Below, in pieces: positions 17,533 through 26,162 of a stretch of 64,000 bases of DNA (the stretch's first letter is position 1; each line of letters opens with the position of its first letter). Under the pieces are notes generated by a model, which saw only the letters and a program-made list of their open reading frames with translations, was not told the origin of the DNA and did not search any database. The stretch is from Colivivens sp963594655. GTDB taxonomy: Bacteria; Bacteroidota; Bacteroidia; Bacteroidales; Bacteroidaceae. The position numbers and the translations under genes are program-made. The DNA lies in the NCBI GenBank assembly GCA_963594655.1, contig CAVBFD010000003.1, positions 1 to 64,000 on the forward strand, given 5' to 3'.

Positions 17533-18978
17533 TCACACTTTGGCCTCAAACAGGTCATCCAATTCCACCATGCTCTGAATCATTCCCGCCTGTGCGTTCA
17601 TTTTCACTCCAGACGCTGTGACAAAGGTTATATGAAGGGCCTTCTTGGTGGAAGTCGCCTTTCGGAACGCCTCTCGTCTCTCTATCAATTTCTGTAGATA
17701 AGCAGGTGTAATATCGTAAGCGTTAAGAGAATACTTCATCTCACACAGATTTACGATTTGGTCACGACGGTCCAGAACCAAATCAATCTGCGCCCCGTCT
17801 ATGCCTTTGGCCTTACTTGCTTTCTGTTGCCAAGAATAGGCATTGGTCTGCACACCGTTAATTCCTAACTTTTTCTTGATTTGTGAGATATGGTGCAAAC
17901 AGAGCTGCTCGAATGCATAACCGCTCCAAGCCCGGTGCGATGGTGAGTCAATCATATTACTCCACAAATGTTCGTCATTTTCCCCATTTCCTTTTACATA
18001 ATGAAGATAGAACAGAGTGTAGAGGTCGGTCAATTGATACATGGCTCCATTTGATATATTGCCGAACATGCTGTATTTTCTGATGAAATCACAGCTAATG
18101 AGGTTGTTGAACGCCTCTGTCAGTTTACCCCCAGATGTAAGACGAAGTGATTTCATGATTTCCTCACGGGTCATCCCCACCTTTCTCTTTGCCAAAAGTT
18201 CCACTATTCTCCGGTACAGTACTGAGTCCTGAAAAAGTGAACGGAAAAGGAAATCATATTCATCTGACAGTTCCGCCCCCTCCGCAAAAAAAAGCATGTC
18301 TATGTTTTGGGGCAGACTGTATTGTTTGTCCACCATGTTGAGGTAAAAAGGAGTTCCACCCATAATCATATAGCACTCCGCTATTTGATGTCGGGTCCAG
18401 ACAATGCCCTTGGCTTGCAAAAACAGTTCCGTCTCATGAAGGTCAAACGGAGCCAGATAGATTTTCCTTGTCACCCGGTTGTGCAGTCCACCCTTGTCAC
18501 CCAACAGTTTGTCAGTCATCCATGTAGTGGCGGAACCGCATACGATGAGTTTAATCTTGGGTTGGTCTGAGGCCCACCCGTTCCAGAACAAATCCAAGGC
18601 TCTGATGAAATTGGACTTCGGGGTGTCAAACCACGGCAACTCATCAATGAAAATTATGAGACGCCCCTTTTCTTCCAGTATTGACATGAGATAAGAGCGT
18701 AGTTTTGAGAATGCCTCAAACCAGTCTTTAGGTTTAGCTTGCTTCCTGCCAGTATACAATGACAATTGCTCGCTAAAATAGGTGAGCATCTCCATCTTGG
18801 AGCATTGGTAAATTCCAGTCATGTAAAAACTGAACTCATCACCCAACAGCTGTTTGACAAGATAGGTCTTGCCGATTCGCCTTCTACCGTAAATGGCAAT
18901 AAACTCCGGTTTATTGGAATTGAGGCATTGCTCAATCAACTCAATTTCCCTTTTTCTTCCTATGATGTTCTGCCGCAT
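17533..18978 (-). CDS. ATP-binding protein with C-terminal DUF234-like nuclease-type domain
   Basis: A 481-residue STAND/AAA-type ATPase of the 'archaeal ATPase' family that is abundant in Bacteroidetes. The Walker A is G31-T38 (GRRRIGKT). LIIFIDELPW is Walker B, and CGSATTWM is a sensor-1-like segment. A winged-helix part follows at about residues 255-315. The C-terminal region holds QIDLVLDRRDQIVNLCEMKYS, a D...ExK pattern of the PD-(D/E)XK nuclease fold. Codon use is visibly more AT-rich than in the flanking housekeeping genes, suggesting acquisition. Role unknown; such proteins are often in accessory DNA. Confidence 0.8.
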   Translation of the reverse strand: MRQNIIGRKREIELIEQCLNSNKPEFIAIYGRRRIGKTYLVKQLLGDEFSFYMTGIYQCSKMEMLTYFSEQLSLYTGRKQAKPKDWFEAFSKLRSYLMSILEEKGRLIIFIDELPWFDTPKSNFIRALDLFWNGWASDQPKIKLIVCGSATTWMTDKLLGDKGGLHNRVTRKIYLAPFDLHETELFLQAKGIVWTRHQIAECYMIMGGTPFYLNMVDKQYSLPQNIDMLFFAEGAELSDEYDFLFRSLFQDSVLYRRIVELLAKRKVGMTREEIMKSLRLTSGGKLTEAFNNLISCDFIRKYSMFGNISNGAMYQLTDLYTLFYLHYVKGNGENDEHLWSNMIDSPSHRAWSGYAFEQLCLHHISQIKKKLGINGVQTNAYSWQQKASKAKGIDGAQIDLVLDRRDQIVNLCEMKYSLNAYDITPAYLQKLIERREAFRKATSTKKALHITFVTASGVKMNAQAGMIQSMVELDDLFEAKV

Positions 18979-19001
18979 AGTTTCTTGGTTTTAACTGCAT
19001 G

Positions 19002-19009
19002 CAAAGATA
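19002..19009 (-). promoter_or_regulatory. -7 box for the DUF234-type ATPase gene
   Basis: TATCTTTG on the minus strand, 24 nt upstream of the start codon at 18978. A weak -33 (ATTG) is present 19 nt further upstream. Confidence 0.6.
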
Positions 19010-19059
19010 GGGCAAAACAATCAGACAACAATAATGAAACACTGGAAAACCTTCGATAG

Positions 19060-19098
19060 TGGTGCCAAAAGTGTGTTTTTTTTCAACTTTTGGCACCA
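19060..19098. repeat. Perfect 13-bp inverted repeat in a spacer
   Basis: TGGTGCCAAAAGT (19060-19072) pairs with ACTTTTGGCACCA (19086-19098) around a 13-nt loop that contains eight Ts on the plus strand. It lies upstream of the ATPase promoter and downstream of the transglutaminase gene. There is no T run after the stem on the minus strand, so it is not a standard terminator for the upstream operon. It could be a protein-binding site or an RNA hairpin. Confidence 0.5.
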
Positions 19099-19106
19099 TT
19101 ATCGTC

Positions 19107-19240
19107 ACCCAGGGTGTCGCTTCGCTTGCCCTGGGCTAGGAGTTTACTGGGCTTTCAGCCCGGGGTTTCACTCAGAGTGCCACACGTAGTGAACTGAATT
19201 ATTACGATTACGTAGTCTTACCAGCTCGAAAAGCGGAAGA
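19107..19240 (+). repeat. Full copy of the dispersed intergenic repeat (copy B)
   Basis: About 134 bp with a hairpin-prone left half (CCCAGGG ... CCCTGGG, then GGGCTTTCAGCCC) and a right half ending CTCGAAAAGCGGAAGA. The reverse complement of 25970-26097 aligns along almost its full length, with shared blocks GGGCTAGG, TTACTGGGCTTTC, AGTGCCACACG, GTGAACTGAATT and GTTACGATTACG-like sequence. It ends 11 nt before the stop codon of the transglutaminase gene. Confidence 0.75.
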
Positions 19241-19251
19241 ACCCAATCCCG

Positions 19252-20703
19252 TCATAGTTCAATCTTCGGCTTCACGTCCTCGTAATCGGGCATGCACGTG
19301 CCTATATTCGCTCCAGTGCATGTAGGGTCACATATAAGGTATTTCTTACCTTCGTACACATAACCGTCACCGTTCAGGCTCTGGTCGGTGAAGCGGATGG
19401 CGGTAGCCTCATGTCCCGGGTAGTGCAGCAGGTGGACATCCAGGCCCAGCACGTTGCGCACGATGAACGTGAGCAGGATGGCACGGTCCTCGCAGTCATT
19501 GCGTGGGTAATAGAAGTTCTCCTCGATGAAGAACGGCTTCTCATAGCCGAACTGGTCACCGTCGGTGGCGTAGTCGAAGGCGTACTGCATGAAGTGAAGC
19601 AGACGGTTCACCGCCTCCTGTTCCGACAGTCCCCTCAGCTGTTCCCTCACCTGTTCCAACAGTTCCGTCTTGAACTCCTCCGACATGCACGACCTGGCAT
19701 ATACCGGTATCTCCGTCTGCACGAAAGCGCTTGCCACAGCCACAGGCAGTTCCGGCACCGTTCCCCTCAGTGTCATCACACCGTCAGTCAACTCATACCG
19801 TCGCCCTCCCTTGTCGGGCATCATGAGATTGCCCAATACAAGATTGAAGTTGCTGCCCAAATCCGCCCCTTTGGGCAGACCGTATGTGGAGAGGGTGGTC
19901 AGTTCACCGCTCACGTCCTTCCCTCCGTCATACATGAACACATGATACTTCACCCCGTCCAGTTCGAGGTAAGGGCGCGCGTACACCATCTGGCGGAACG
20001 GCACGAGCAACAGGAAACGGTCGGACCGTCCCTTTGCCATCCTCACGTCAAACCCCATATTGGAAAGCAGGTAATGGGTAAGCACTACACTGGAGTTGTC
20101 GTCCCCGGGGTAAAGGGCGTCGGCATAGGCATGTACCAGCCGGAACGTGAGCCAGTCGTTGAGGTTACACCCGAGGCGGTACTGGTTGAGGGCTGACGAC
20201 ACCTTGCCGTACACGTCTTCATCCTGACACTGCTTCCACAGCACACTCACGCCATGTTCGTCCATCCCCTCCAACGAGGGAAGACTCACCTCAGGCACTC
20301 TCGCCTTGATCGAGAAGAAGTCGAACGTCACATACTTCTGCGCCGGTACTGTCGGAGCCACAGGCGGCAACTCCGGTATTGACGGTCCCTGGGCCGGCAC
20401 TGGGGCTGTAGGCTCAGGCACGTCGGGCGCCGGAACCATAGCCACAGGGGTCATGTCCACCGGCGGAGCCTCCGGAGCTGTCTTCGGTTTCGTGTCGGGA
20501 TAGAGTTTCTTGCCTGTAAACAGGTCATACTGTACCCACACGGTGTCAAGAAACCGCGCGTAGTCGTCGAGTATATTGCCGCGGTAGCTCTGGTAGTCCC
20601 CCAGCATCCGCTGGCGGAACTGGTCGAAGTCGCTGTCCATCTGCGCGTCCGCCACACCGACGGACACCACGACCAACAGACATGTGATGATATTCTTCCT
20701 CAT
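19252..20703 (-). CDS. Secreted transglutaminase-like protein
   Basis: A 483-residue exported protein. A signal peptide (1-20, ending VADA) is followed by an aspartate- and tyrosine-rich segment and a Pro/Val/Ala-rich linker at about 71-122. The C-terminal part has a plausible papain-like triad: Cys404 in RNDCEDRAILL, His431 in PGHEATAI and Asp459 in LICDPT. This is the transglutaminase-like (cysteine protease fold) pattern, so it may hydrolyse or crosslink peptides in the periplasm or at the surface. It is the last gene of a three-gene operon, 12 nt after the LPP20-type gene. Substrate unknown. Confidence 0.7.
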   Translation of the reverse strand: MRKNIITCLLVVVSVGVADAQMDSDFDQFRQRMLGDYQSYRGNILDDYARFLDTVWVQYDLFTGKKLYPDTKPKTAPEAPPVDMTPVAMVPAPDVPEPTAPVPAQGPSIPELPPVAPTVPAQKYVTFDFFSIKARVPEVSLPSLEGMDEHGVSVLWKQCQDEDVYGKVSSALNQYRLGCNLNDWLTFRLVHAYADALYPGDDNSSVVLTHYLLSNMGFDVRMAKGRSDRFLLLVPFRQMVYARPYLELDGVKYHVFMYDGGKDVSGELTTLSTYGLPKGADLGSNFNLVLGNLMMPDKGGRRYELTDGVMTLRGTVPELPVAVASAFVQTEIPVYARSCMSEEFKTELLEQVREQLRGLSEQEAVNRLLHFMQYAFDYATDGDQFGYEKPFFIEENFYYPRNDCEDRAILLTFIVRNVLGLDVHLLHYPGHEATAIRFTDQSLNGDGYVYEGKKYLICDPTCTGANIGTCMPDYEDVKPKIEL

Positions 20704-20715
20704 GATAAAGCAGAA

Positions 20716-22584
20716 TTAAAAGTCACCCGGACCGTAGAGTCCGAAATTGGGGTCTTTCTCCGGTTGCCATGTGCGCACCTTGATTATAGGGTTGTCAGGG
20801 TCGTTGACATCAACAATCAGAAAGAGGTAGCCCTTGTCCCCATAGTTCGTCGAGTAGTAGTCCTGCGCTATCTGTATGGCGTAGGTCTCGCTGCCAGTTC
20901 CCATCTTGTACACGTCATTGTCAGCGAAACGGATGTTGACGAACTCGTTGCTGTCGAACGTGCGCTGCAGGTTGGCGAGATAACCGTCCTTGGTCTGGCG
21001 GTTGTACCTGATGATGTTGCCGCCGGCAATGGTGTTGCGGCCCTCCCTTCCACGTGCGGACGAGTAAGACCGTCTTGCCACCGACCCGGTGATAATCACC
21101 GCGTCGTCGTCGAAAATTGTGCGGATATAATCGATGCGCTTCAGTGCGAAGGCTGTCTTGTAGTTCTCCAGGAAATTAAGGATGGCCTTGCGCGCCGCCT
21201 CGCTCCACTTGCCCTTGCCGAGTATGTCCTCCTCCGCCCGCTGTCCCAGGCCGAACGCCATGTTGCAAATCTTGCCGTCCCGGTCGAAGTAGAACACCAG
21301 TTCCTCCACAAACGCCTTCCTCACTCCGTTCTTGAAGGAGAAGGACATCTGGAGTCCGCGCCCGATCACATTGTCGCCGTCCTGATAGACCTTGTATGTG
21401 GGGTTGCCCACCACACTTGCCGACCCGTACTTCACCAGACGGTTGTAGATGTCGAGTCCGCCGGCAGTGAACAGTTCGTCCACACTGCCGTAGCGGCGCG
21501 ACTTGACAGCGTCCGCCACCTTGGCCATTATGCGCGCGTACTCCCCTGCATCGCCTACAGGTTTCTGCAACGCCACCCCATTGGATGAAGTGGAGACAGC
21601 CGTGGCCGTTCCCTTGTTCGTGTCGCGCGCCACCTCCGTCCCATCTGAGACGGAAGCCTTCACTTTGACATACGCCGCCTTGAACGGAGTGGACTTGATG
21701 CAGTTGATGACACTCTCTATCTCCTTGTCGATATGTGCCTGTCCACGGTACTCGAACTCGTACTTCAACTGGTACTGGGCAAGCGATGAGGAGGACGGCA
21801 GTTCAAGCACGCCCACACCGTCCGCCGCACTGTATATGGCACTCCAGCCACTGCCGTCGAAGTAGGTGTAGTCCACCGCCGACACAGGCTGTCCCTTGTA
21901 CGTGAACTTCAGTTCCGCCCCACCTGCGTACTTGCGCACACATGTGGCGTTCATGCCGTCAAGCAGGTCGTTCAGTTTCTCGGGCAACCACACGGACATG
22001 AGGACGGTCTTTCCGTCCTGTCCCACCGTGGTCATCTCCTCCGGATGCTGGAGCGACCTGAGAAGGATATAGGCCCAGTAATAGCAGCGGAGAGCGTCAC
22101 CGATTTTCAGTTTCGCCTCAGCCTTTTCCGCCACATCCACCAGACTGCGTATCTTGAGTTTCCTCGCCTCGAAAATCTTACGCACCTCCGCGCGCCGTAT
22201 CCACCTGCCCACATGGGCGTCAGGCTCGTTGCTCAGTATGATACGTCCGGTATTGGTGAGGGTCGCCTGAGAGTAGGTCTTGACCGACATGGTGAAGTCA
22301 GAGTTCGAGGTCACCTTGTCGTTTGTCACCGTCTCGTTGTCATTCTGGCTCGTCGCGCTCGACACGTTGAGGGCAATCTTGCTTATCAGGTCCGACAGGG
22401 CCTGGTTGTCCGCCTCAGCCACCGTCGTGCCGAAGCCCTCACCGTACAGGTATTCGGGACTTTCCCTTATGTTATCCCAGTTCTGCGCCCGGACACCCGG
22501 ACAGCACAACAACAGGAGCAGGGCACACACAACATGCCCTGTCCCAGTCAGTTTTCCCATAACCGCCGTAAGCCGCACTGTCAT
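20716..22584 (-). CDS. LPP20-like exported protein
   Basis: A 622-residue envelope protein. A strongly hydrophobic signal (VVCALLLLLCCPGVRA) is followed by YLYGEGFGTTVAEADNQALSDLISKI, the LPP20/FlgT-like fold in which a short sequence precedes a helix rich in AxxxAL. Later segments resemble repeated alpha/beta modules, including a SnoaL- or NTF2-like C-terminal part with DDDAVIITGSV and GNIIRYNRQTKDGYLANLQR. The start codon overlaps the upstream stop codon in an ATGA, which supports the long start. An internal ATG at 22560 would give a shorter signal peptide. Function unknown; context suggests an envelope system. Confidence 0.65.
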   Translation of the reverse strand: MTVRLTAVMGKLTGTGHVVCALLLLLCCPGVRAQNWDNIRESPEYLYGEGFGTTVAEADNQALSDLISKIALNVSSATSQNDNETVTNDKVTSNSDFTMSVKTYSQATLTNTGRIILSNEPDAHVGRWIRRAEVRKIFEARKLKIRSLVDVAEKAEAKLKIGDALRCYYWAYILLRSLQHPEEMTTVGQDGKTVLMSVWLPEKLNDLLDGMNATCVRKYAGGAELKFTYKGQPVSAVDYTYFDGSGWSAIYSAADGVGVLELPSSSSLAQYQLKYEFEYRGQAHIDKEIESVINCIKSTPFKAAYVKVKASVSDGTEVARDTNKGTATAVSTSSNGVALQKPVGDAGEYARIMAKVADAVKSRRYGSVDELFTAGGLDIYNRLVKYGSASVVGNPTYKVYQDGDNVIGRGLQMSFSFKNGVRKAFVEELVFYFDRDGKICNMAFGLGQRAEEDILGKGKWSEAARKAILNFLENYKTAFALKRIDYIRTIFDDDAVIITGSVARRSYSSARGREGRNTIAGGNIIRYNRQTKDGYLANLQRTFDSNEFVNIRFADNDVYKMGTGSETYAIQIAQDYYSTNYGDKGYLFLIVDVNDPDNPIIKVRTWQPEKDPNFGLYGPGDF

Positions 22585-23234
22585 TTCTCTGACACAGGTT
22601 CAAAACCCTCACGAACGAACTCGCTCACCTTTTCGGCGTACTTCTGTGCAGCCGCACTCTCCTTCAGTGCGTTCTCCGAAGCGCGGATACGCGCCTTGGT
22701 GGCAGCGTCCTCACTGATGATGAAGAAGGTCTGCATGGAGTAAGTGTCGTCGCCGTTGTCACGGATGACAGAGAACGACTCCAGCATCTCGCCCTTGATC
22801 TCCTTCTCCACCAGAGTCTCGTACGCAGCATAGAAGTGGTCGAACTCAGCGGCGACATCATCGCCGCCTTGAAGGTCGCTCACGACGCGTCCCCTAATCT
22901 TACTGCCCGCCTGACGCGCATACTGGTTGCACGCGTTGTTGACGGCCTGCTGCTTGCCCACGTTCTTTGACTTGAAGCGGCTCGCCTCGCCCATCACCTC
23001 GTAACCGTTCTCGCCAAGGGCTGAGAGCTTGTCGTAATGGGTCAGCAAAGCGACATCGAGGGACCGGGTGCTTCCGTAGAGCTTCCATCCCTCCTTCTTG
23101 AATTCCTTCTGCTTCTGCTTGTACTCCTTCTTGAGAGCCTTCTGCAACTGTTTGTTTGAACTCTGCGCTGAAACTGTAGGCACTGCGAGTACCGTCGCCA
23201 GCAAAAACACGAATAAAGTTTTAAGTGTCTTCAT
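22581..23234 (-). CDS. Exported lysine-rich protein, first gene of the LPP20/transglutaminase operon
   Basis: A 217-residue secreted protein. The signal peptide ends at about residue 23 (PTVSA), followed by a very basic coiled-coil stretch (QKALKKEYKQKQKEFKKEGWK). The middle (ALLTHYDKLSALGENGYEVMGEASRFKSKNVGKQQAVNNACNQYA, two blocks) again looks like an LPP20-type helix with many alanines. It begins the operon and overlaps the next gene by 4 nt. It has a 5' leader of about 100 nt from the promoter at 23345. No enzymatic motif is seen. It may act together with the larger LPP20 protein. Confidence 0.6.
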   Translation of the reverse strand: MKTLKTLFVFLLATVLAVPTVSAQSSNKQLQKALKKEYKQKQKEFKKEGWKLYGSTRSLDVALLTHYDKLSALGENGYEVMGEASRFKSKNVGKQQAVNNACNQYARQAGSKIRGRVVSDLQGGDDVAAEFDHFYAAYETLVEKEIKGEMLESFSVIRDNGDDTYSMQTFFIISEDAATKARIRASENALKESAAAQKYAEKVSEFVREGFEPVSEK

Positions 23235-23342
23235 ACTTCTTATATTTGTCTTTGGTTACACATAAATATATTGGTTGCCCTTTTCCCATTGTATGTCCGC
23301 CCCGCCAAAGCCATTCGAGACCTTCCGTATGCGTTCACACGG

Positions 23343-23415
23343 TGCAAAGATAACGGTTTTATTTTACAGCAGACACATTCGCATTATAAAAAACGAGAAA
23401 AATATCTGAAATTTA
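23343..23415 (-). promoter_or_regulatory. Promoter and shared upstream element of the LPP20/transglutaminase operon
   Basis: TATCTTTG (23345-23352, minus strand) is the -7 box. The sequence up to 23415 aligns with 28399-28470 upstream of the PEGA-SUMF gene. It shares GCAAAG(A/G)TAACGGTTTT, then GACACAT(T/C)CGC, then GAAAAAT(A/G)TCTGAAATTTA, with spacings equal to within one base. This suggests a common regulator or a duplicated promoter. Confidence 0.7.
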
Positions 23416-23476
23416 ACCGTCAAACCGACTATTTTTCCAAAAACGCCAATCAAAGTATGCCTTCAGCCAAACATTG

Positions 23477-24922
23477 TCACCTCTTCAGACATTTCCTGCC
23501 ATTGACAATATAGATGCCGCCGCTTAGACCGGAGAGGTCATCGACGGACGCCGCCACCTTCTGGCCTTGCAGGTTATATACGGTCGCATCGGTTGTGGCG
23601 GAGGACGGGCCGGTGATGTCTGAGATGCCGGTCACGCCTGTGGATGTGGTGTCGAGCGTGCCATTGTTGGTTATGCTGCCATAAGACAGGGTATGGCCAT
23701 TGGTATAAACCGTAGCCCCCTCATTGATTACAAGGTCGTCCACATAGGAGTCGGCGTCCAGAATCCACGTGCCACTGACGGTGGCGGCGGTGGACTTCGC
23801 CTCGTTACCGCTGTCCATAGAACCTGTCCATGTGGCGGTGCCGGCGACATCCACGGCCACCGTGCCGTATTGGTCGGCGTTCACTGCCCCGGTGTAAGTT
23901 CCGTTCTTCAGAACCAGGTTGCCTGTTCCGCCATAGGTACTCCAACGTGTGTTGTAATCCACATACATCAGTACGCCGCTGGGAACGGTAACAGAGGTAT
24001 TGTCAAGTGTCAGGGTTCCGGTGATGTCGGTAGGGATCTCACAGAGAGGCGCGTTGCCGTTTGTCAGCGTGATGGTACTGCCTGTGATGCTGATGGCGCC
24101 ATTGTAGCCCTCGGAATCTCCCGAACCGCTCTGTAGTATCATCAGTCCGCGTGATGATGACCCGGACGAGAAGGTACAGTTATTGATGATGATGCTGTTG
24201 TCGCCCTCGATGACCCCCACTTCGCCTTCCGACGAACTGCCTGTAGCGTCATTGGCGGTGATGGTGCCTGTGGAGTAGAGGATGGCGCAATCGGTGCCGG
24301 TGGTCACATACGAACCGCCGTTAACCGTTACCGTACCGCCTCCACGGTCGGTGGCGACTACTGAGCTGTTGCTACCTGCAGTCACGATGTCGAGGTTGGA
24401 AGCCACGATGGTTCCTCCGCCTGTGGCATGGATGCCTCGGGAAAGACTGGCTGTGTTGCGGATAGTCACGCCACTGATGTTGAGTACCCCCTCTCCATAG
24501 GCAAAGGCGGCGTTCGCCCCCTTGGCGTTGGTGGTAATGGTGCCGCCTGTCATGGTCAGGGTTGTGGTGGCACTGGCGCTTCCCACATAGACAGCGGAGT
24601 TGACTCCATAAAAGCTGGTGTTGTCGCTGCTGGCACTATAGTCGCCTGTCTTGGTGACGGTGCAGTCAGTCATGGTGAAAGTGCCGCCTGTCACCTGCAC
24701 CGCGTTCTCGTCAGACCCTGTGGAGGTATAGGTCTGACTGGATACCGAATTGGTGCCTGATGACTGTGAATAGCCTGTGCTGCTTGTGCCGCCGATGGCA
24801 TAACTGGATCCGCCACCGCCTGTGGAGTCTCCGCCCGGATTACCGCCGCCGCCAGGTCCACCCTGTGCGTTGCAAGTGACTGACAAACCTGCCAACAATA
24901 CTGAAGCAAAAATCGTTTTCAT
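23477..24922 (-). CDS. Secreted beta-helix adhesin-like protein with short type-9-like C-terminus
   Basis: A 481-residue exported protein of low complexity. A signal peptide (ending CNA) is followed by a glycine/proline/serine-rich segment. Many short beta-strand turns follow (TLTMTGGTITT, GVLNISGVTIRNT, GTVTVNGGSYVTTG, TLTLDNTSVTV), as in right-handed parallel beta-helices. The last ~45 residues (TVYNLQGQKVAA ... GIYIVNGRKCLKR) resemble the C-terminal sorting/anchoring domain common in Prevotella secreted proteins, but are short. It likely faces the cell exterior. Ligand unknown. It is transcribed alone from a strong promoter. Confidence 0.75.
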   Translation of the reverse strand: MKTIFASVLLAGLSVTCNAQGGPGGGGNPGGDSTGGGGSSYAIGGTSSTGYSQSSGTNSVSSQTYTSTGSDENAVQVTGGTFTMTDCTVTKTGDYSASSDNTSFYGVNSAVYVGSASATTTLTMTGGTITTNAKGANAAFAYGEGVLNISGVTIRNTASLSRGIHATGGGTIVASNLDIVTAGSNSSVVATDRGGGTVTVNGGSYVTTGTDCAILYSTGTITANDATGSSSEGEVGVIEGDNSIIINNCTFSSGSSSRGLMILQSGSGDSEGYNGAISITGSTITLTNGNAPLCEIPTDITGTLTLDNTSVTVPSGVLMYVDYNTRWSTYGGTGNLVLKNGTYTGAVNADQYGTVAVDVAGTATWTGSMDSGNEAKSTAATVSGTWILDADSYVDDLVINEGATVYTNGHTLSYGSITNNGTLDTTSTGVTGISDITGPSSATTDATVYNLQGQKVAASVDDLSGLSGGIYIVNGRKCLKR

Positions 24923-24971
24923 AACTTTCTCCTTTCTTTATATATGTGTATGTTTGTGTTTATATCGGCTG

Positions 24972-25003
24972 CAAAGGTACTGCCAAGCGTCAGCACCCGC
25001 AAA
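24972..25003 (-). promoter_or_regulatory. Promoter of the beta-helix adhesin gene
   Basis: On the minus strand TTTG (25000-25003) and TACCTTTG (24972-24979) are separated by exactly 20 nt. The start codon is 50 nt downstream of the -7 box. Confidence 0.8.
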
Positions 25004-25107
25004 TTTATTCAACCAACAGTCTGATTCCATCAACGAAAAGGAAGGGACATATCGTGTTTTTTTCTCAGCAATCCGAGTTTTCCGTGTTTGAAAATTATCG
25101 ACGTTTG

Positions 25108-25139
25108 CTTGGTGGTGTGAAAGTAAAGTAGTACCTTTG
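25108..25139 (+). promoter_or_regulatory. Promoter of the small-protein/GNAT pair
   Basis: TACCTTTG (25132-25139) with CTTG 20 nt upstream (25108-25111). TTTG at 25104-25107 is the other possible -33. It diverges from the adhesin promoter. The leader carries GCAAGCAAATGAAAGG upstream of the ATG at 25201. Confidence 0.65.
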
Positions 25140-25200
25140 CACTTGCTTGTTGAATTCACGCAAGCAAATGAAAGGTACAACGATTTAAATAACAAGAAAT

Positions 25201-25362
25201 ATGTCAGTTGAAATAAAAACAATACCAGTTCTCAGCGGTGAAGCTGCCGTTCGTTTTGTCGAAGCAGCAGATAGGGCGCTGGAGAGACGCGGTTCAATTG
25301 ATTTTACACAGCAAGTGGCAAAGGCTCGTGCTATTTTGAAACGGTCAAAGATGTGTATCTGA
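25201..25362 (+). CDS. Small protein preceding a GNAT enzyme, candidate antitoxin
   Basis: An ATG at 25201 opens a 53-residue frame (begins MSVEIKTIPVLSGEAAVRF, ends RSKMCI) that stops at 25360-25362. It is preceded by an A-rich leader (AAATAACAAGAAAT), the usual Bacteroidetes translation signal. The next gene starts one base after the stop. A short acidic/basic protein immediately before a GNAT enzyme is the arrangement of TacA/TacT-type toxin-antitoxin pairs. The sequence does not show the ribbon-helix-helix of DUF1778 clearly, so the antitoxin role is inferred from position. Confidence 0.65.
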   Translation: MSVEIKTIPVLSGEAAVRFVEAADRALERRGSIDFTQQVAKARAILKRSKMCI

Positions 25363-25363
25363 C

Positions 25364-25966
25364 ATGTTGGAACACTGCGACTTTTTGGAATTGACAGAGG
25401 AGGTGTTGAGAAAAAGCAACGGATTCACCTGCAAGGACAAAGACATTACGGAGTTCTTTACCCATGATTACGCTGACTATGCGTATCAGCTGTTAGGAAA
25501 GTCTTATTGTTTTGTCAAACAGGACATATTGGACATCGTATGTGCTTTTACTGTTGCAAATTCAAGTGTGAAGGTGGATGTACTCCCTTCAAACCTTAGA
25601 AATAGATTGAATCGGAAAATACCCAATGAGAAACGCAGACCTCAGTACCCGGCTGTTTTGGTTGGGCAATTGGCCGTAAGTGATTTGTATAGAGGTTTGC
25701 ATATTGGCGATGAATTGCTTGATTTCATTAAGTCTTGGTTTGTTGACCCTTTAAACAAGACTGGGTGTAGATTTGTGGTAGTAGATGCTGTAAATCATCC
25801 GAAAGTCTTTGATTATTACCTGCGAAACGGATTCAAATTTCTCTTTTCGTCAGAGGCTGAAGAGTGGATTTTCCTGCACAACAAAGATTCGGAGTGCGAA
25901 GTTGCAGTCAAACCAATGCGAACCAGACTTATGTATTTTGATTTGATTTATTTGCGCACGAAATAA
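25364..25966 (+). CDS. GNAT-family N-acetyltransferase, candidate toxin
   Basis: A 200-residue GNAT enzyme. The acetyl-CoA binding motif is visible in VLVGQLAVSDLYRGLHIGDELLDF (R/Q-x-x-G-x-G/A type), and the C-terminal strand pair VVDAVNHPKVFDYYLRNGF is the family's last alpha/beta unit. The length and the QLAV-(x)n-RGLHIG pattern resemble TacT-like toxins that acetylate aminoacyl-tRNA. Codon use is AT-rich compared with neighbouring core genes. It is coupled to the small gene upstream. An ordinary acetyltransferase cannot be excluded. Confidence 0.75.
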   Translation: MLEHCDFLELTEEVLRKSNGFTCKDKDITEFFTHDYADYAYQLLGKSYCFVKQDILDIVCAFTVANSSVKVDVLPSNLRNRLNRKIPNEKRRPQYPAVLVGQLAVSDLYRGLHIGDELLDFIKSWFVDPLNKTGCRFVVVDAVNHPKVFDYYLRNGFKFLFSSEAEEWIFLHNKDSECEVAVKPMRTRLMYFDLIYLRTK

Positions 25967-25969
25967 GGA

Positions 25970-26097
25970 TCTTCCGCTTTTCTCGTTGGTAAGACAGCGT
26001 AATCGTAACAATTCAGTTCACAACGTGTGGCACTCCGAGTGAAACTTCGGGCAGAAAGCCCAGTAAGCACCTAGCCCAGGCTGCCCCTTCGGGGCGC
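25970..26097 (-). repeat. Full copy of the dispersed intergenic repeat (copy C, inverted)
   Basis: The reverse complement of this stretch matches 19107-19240 over most of its length. It starts 4 nt after the GNAT stop codon with the complement of AGAAAAGCGGAAGA and ends around CCCCTTCGGGG. Together copies B and C form ~130-bp inverted repeats around a 6.7-kb segment. The 340-nt spacer 25967-26306 also holds a third copy of the terminal module and a large hairpin, with no gene. Confidence 0.75.
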
Positions 26098-26162
26098 ACA
26101 TGTCCTGACAGGGACACTGATAATCATAACTAAGAGCAGCTTAGTAGTTGACATTCCACTGT

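Noticed and set aside
19023..19251. Transposon ends or a MITE
   Set aside because: The inverted repeat and dispersed repeat are noncoding, and no target-site duplication or transposase could be seen, so only the repeat is reported.
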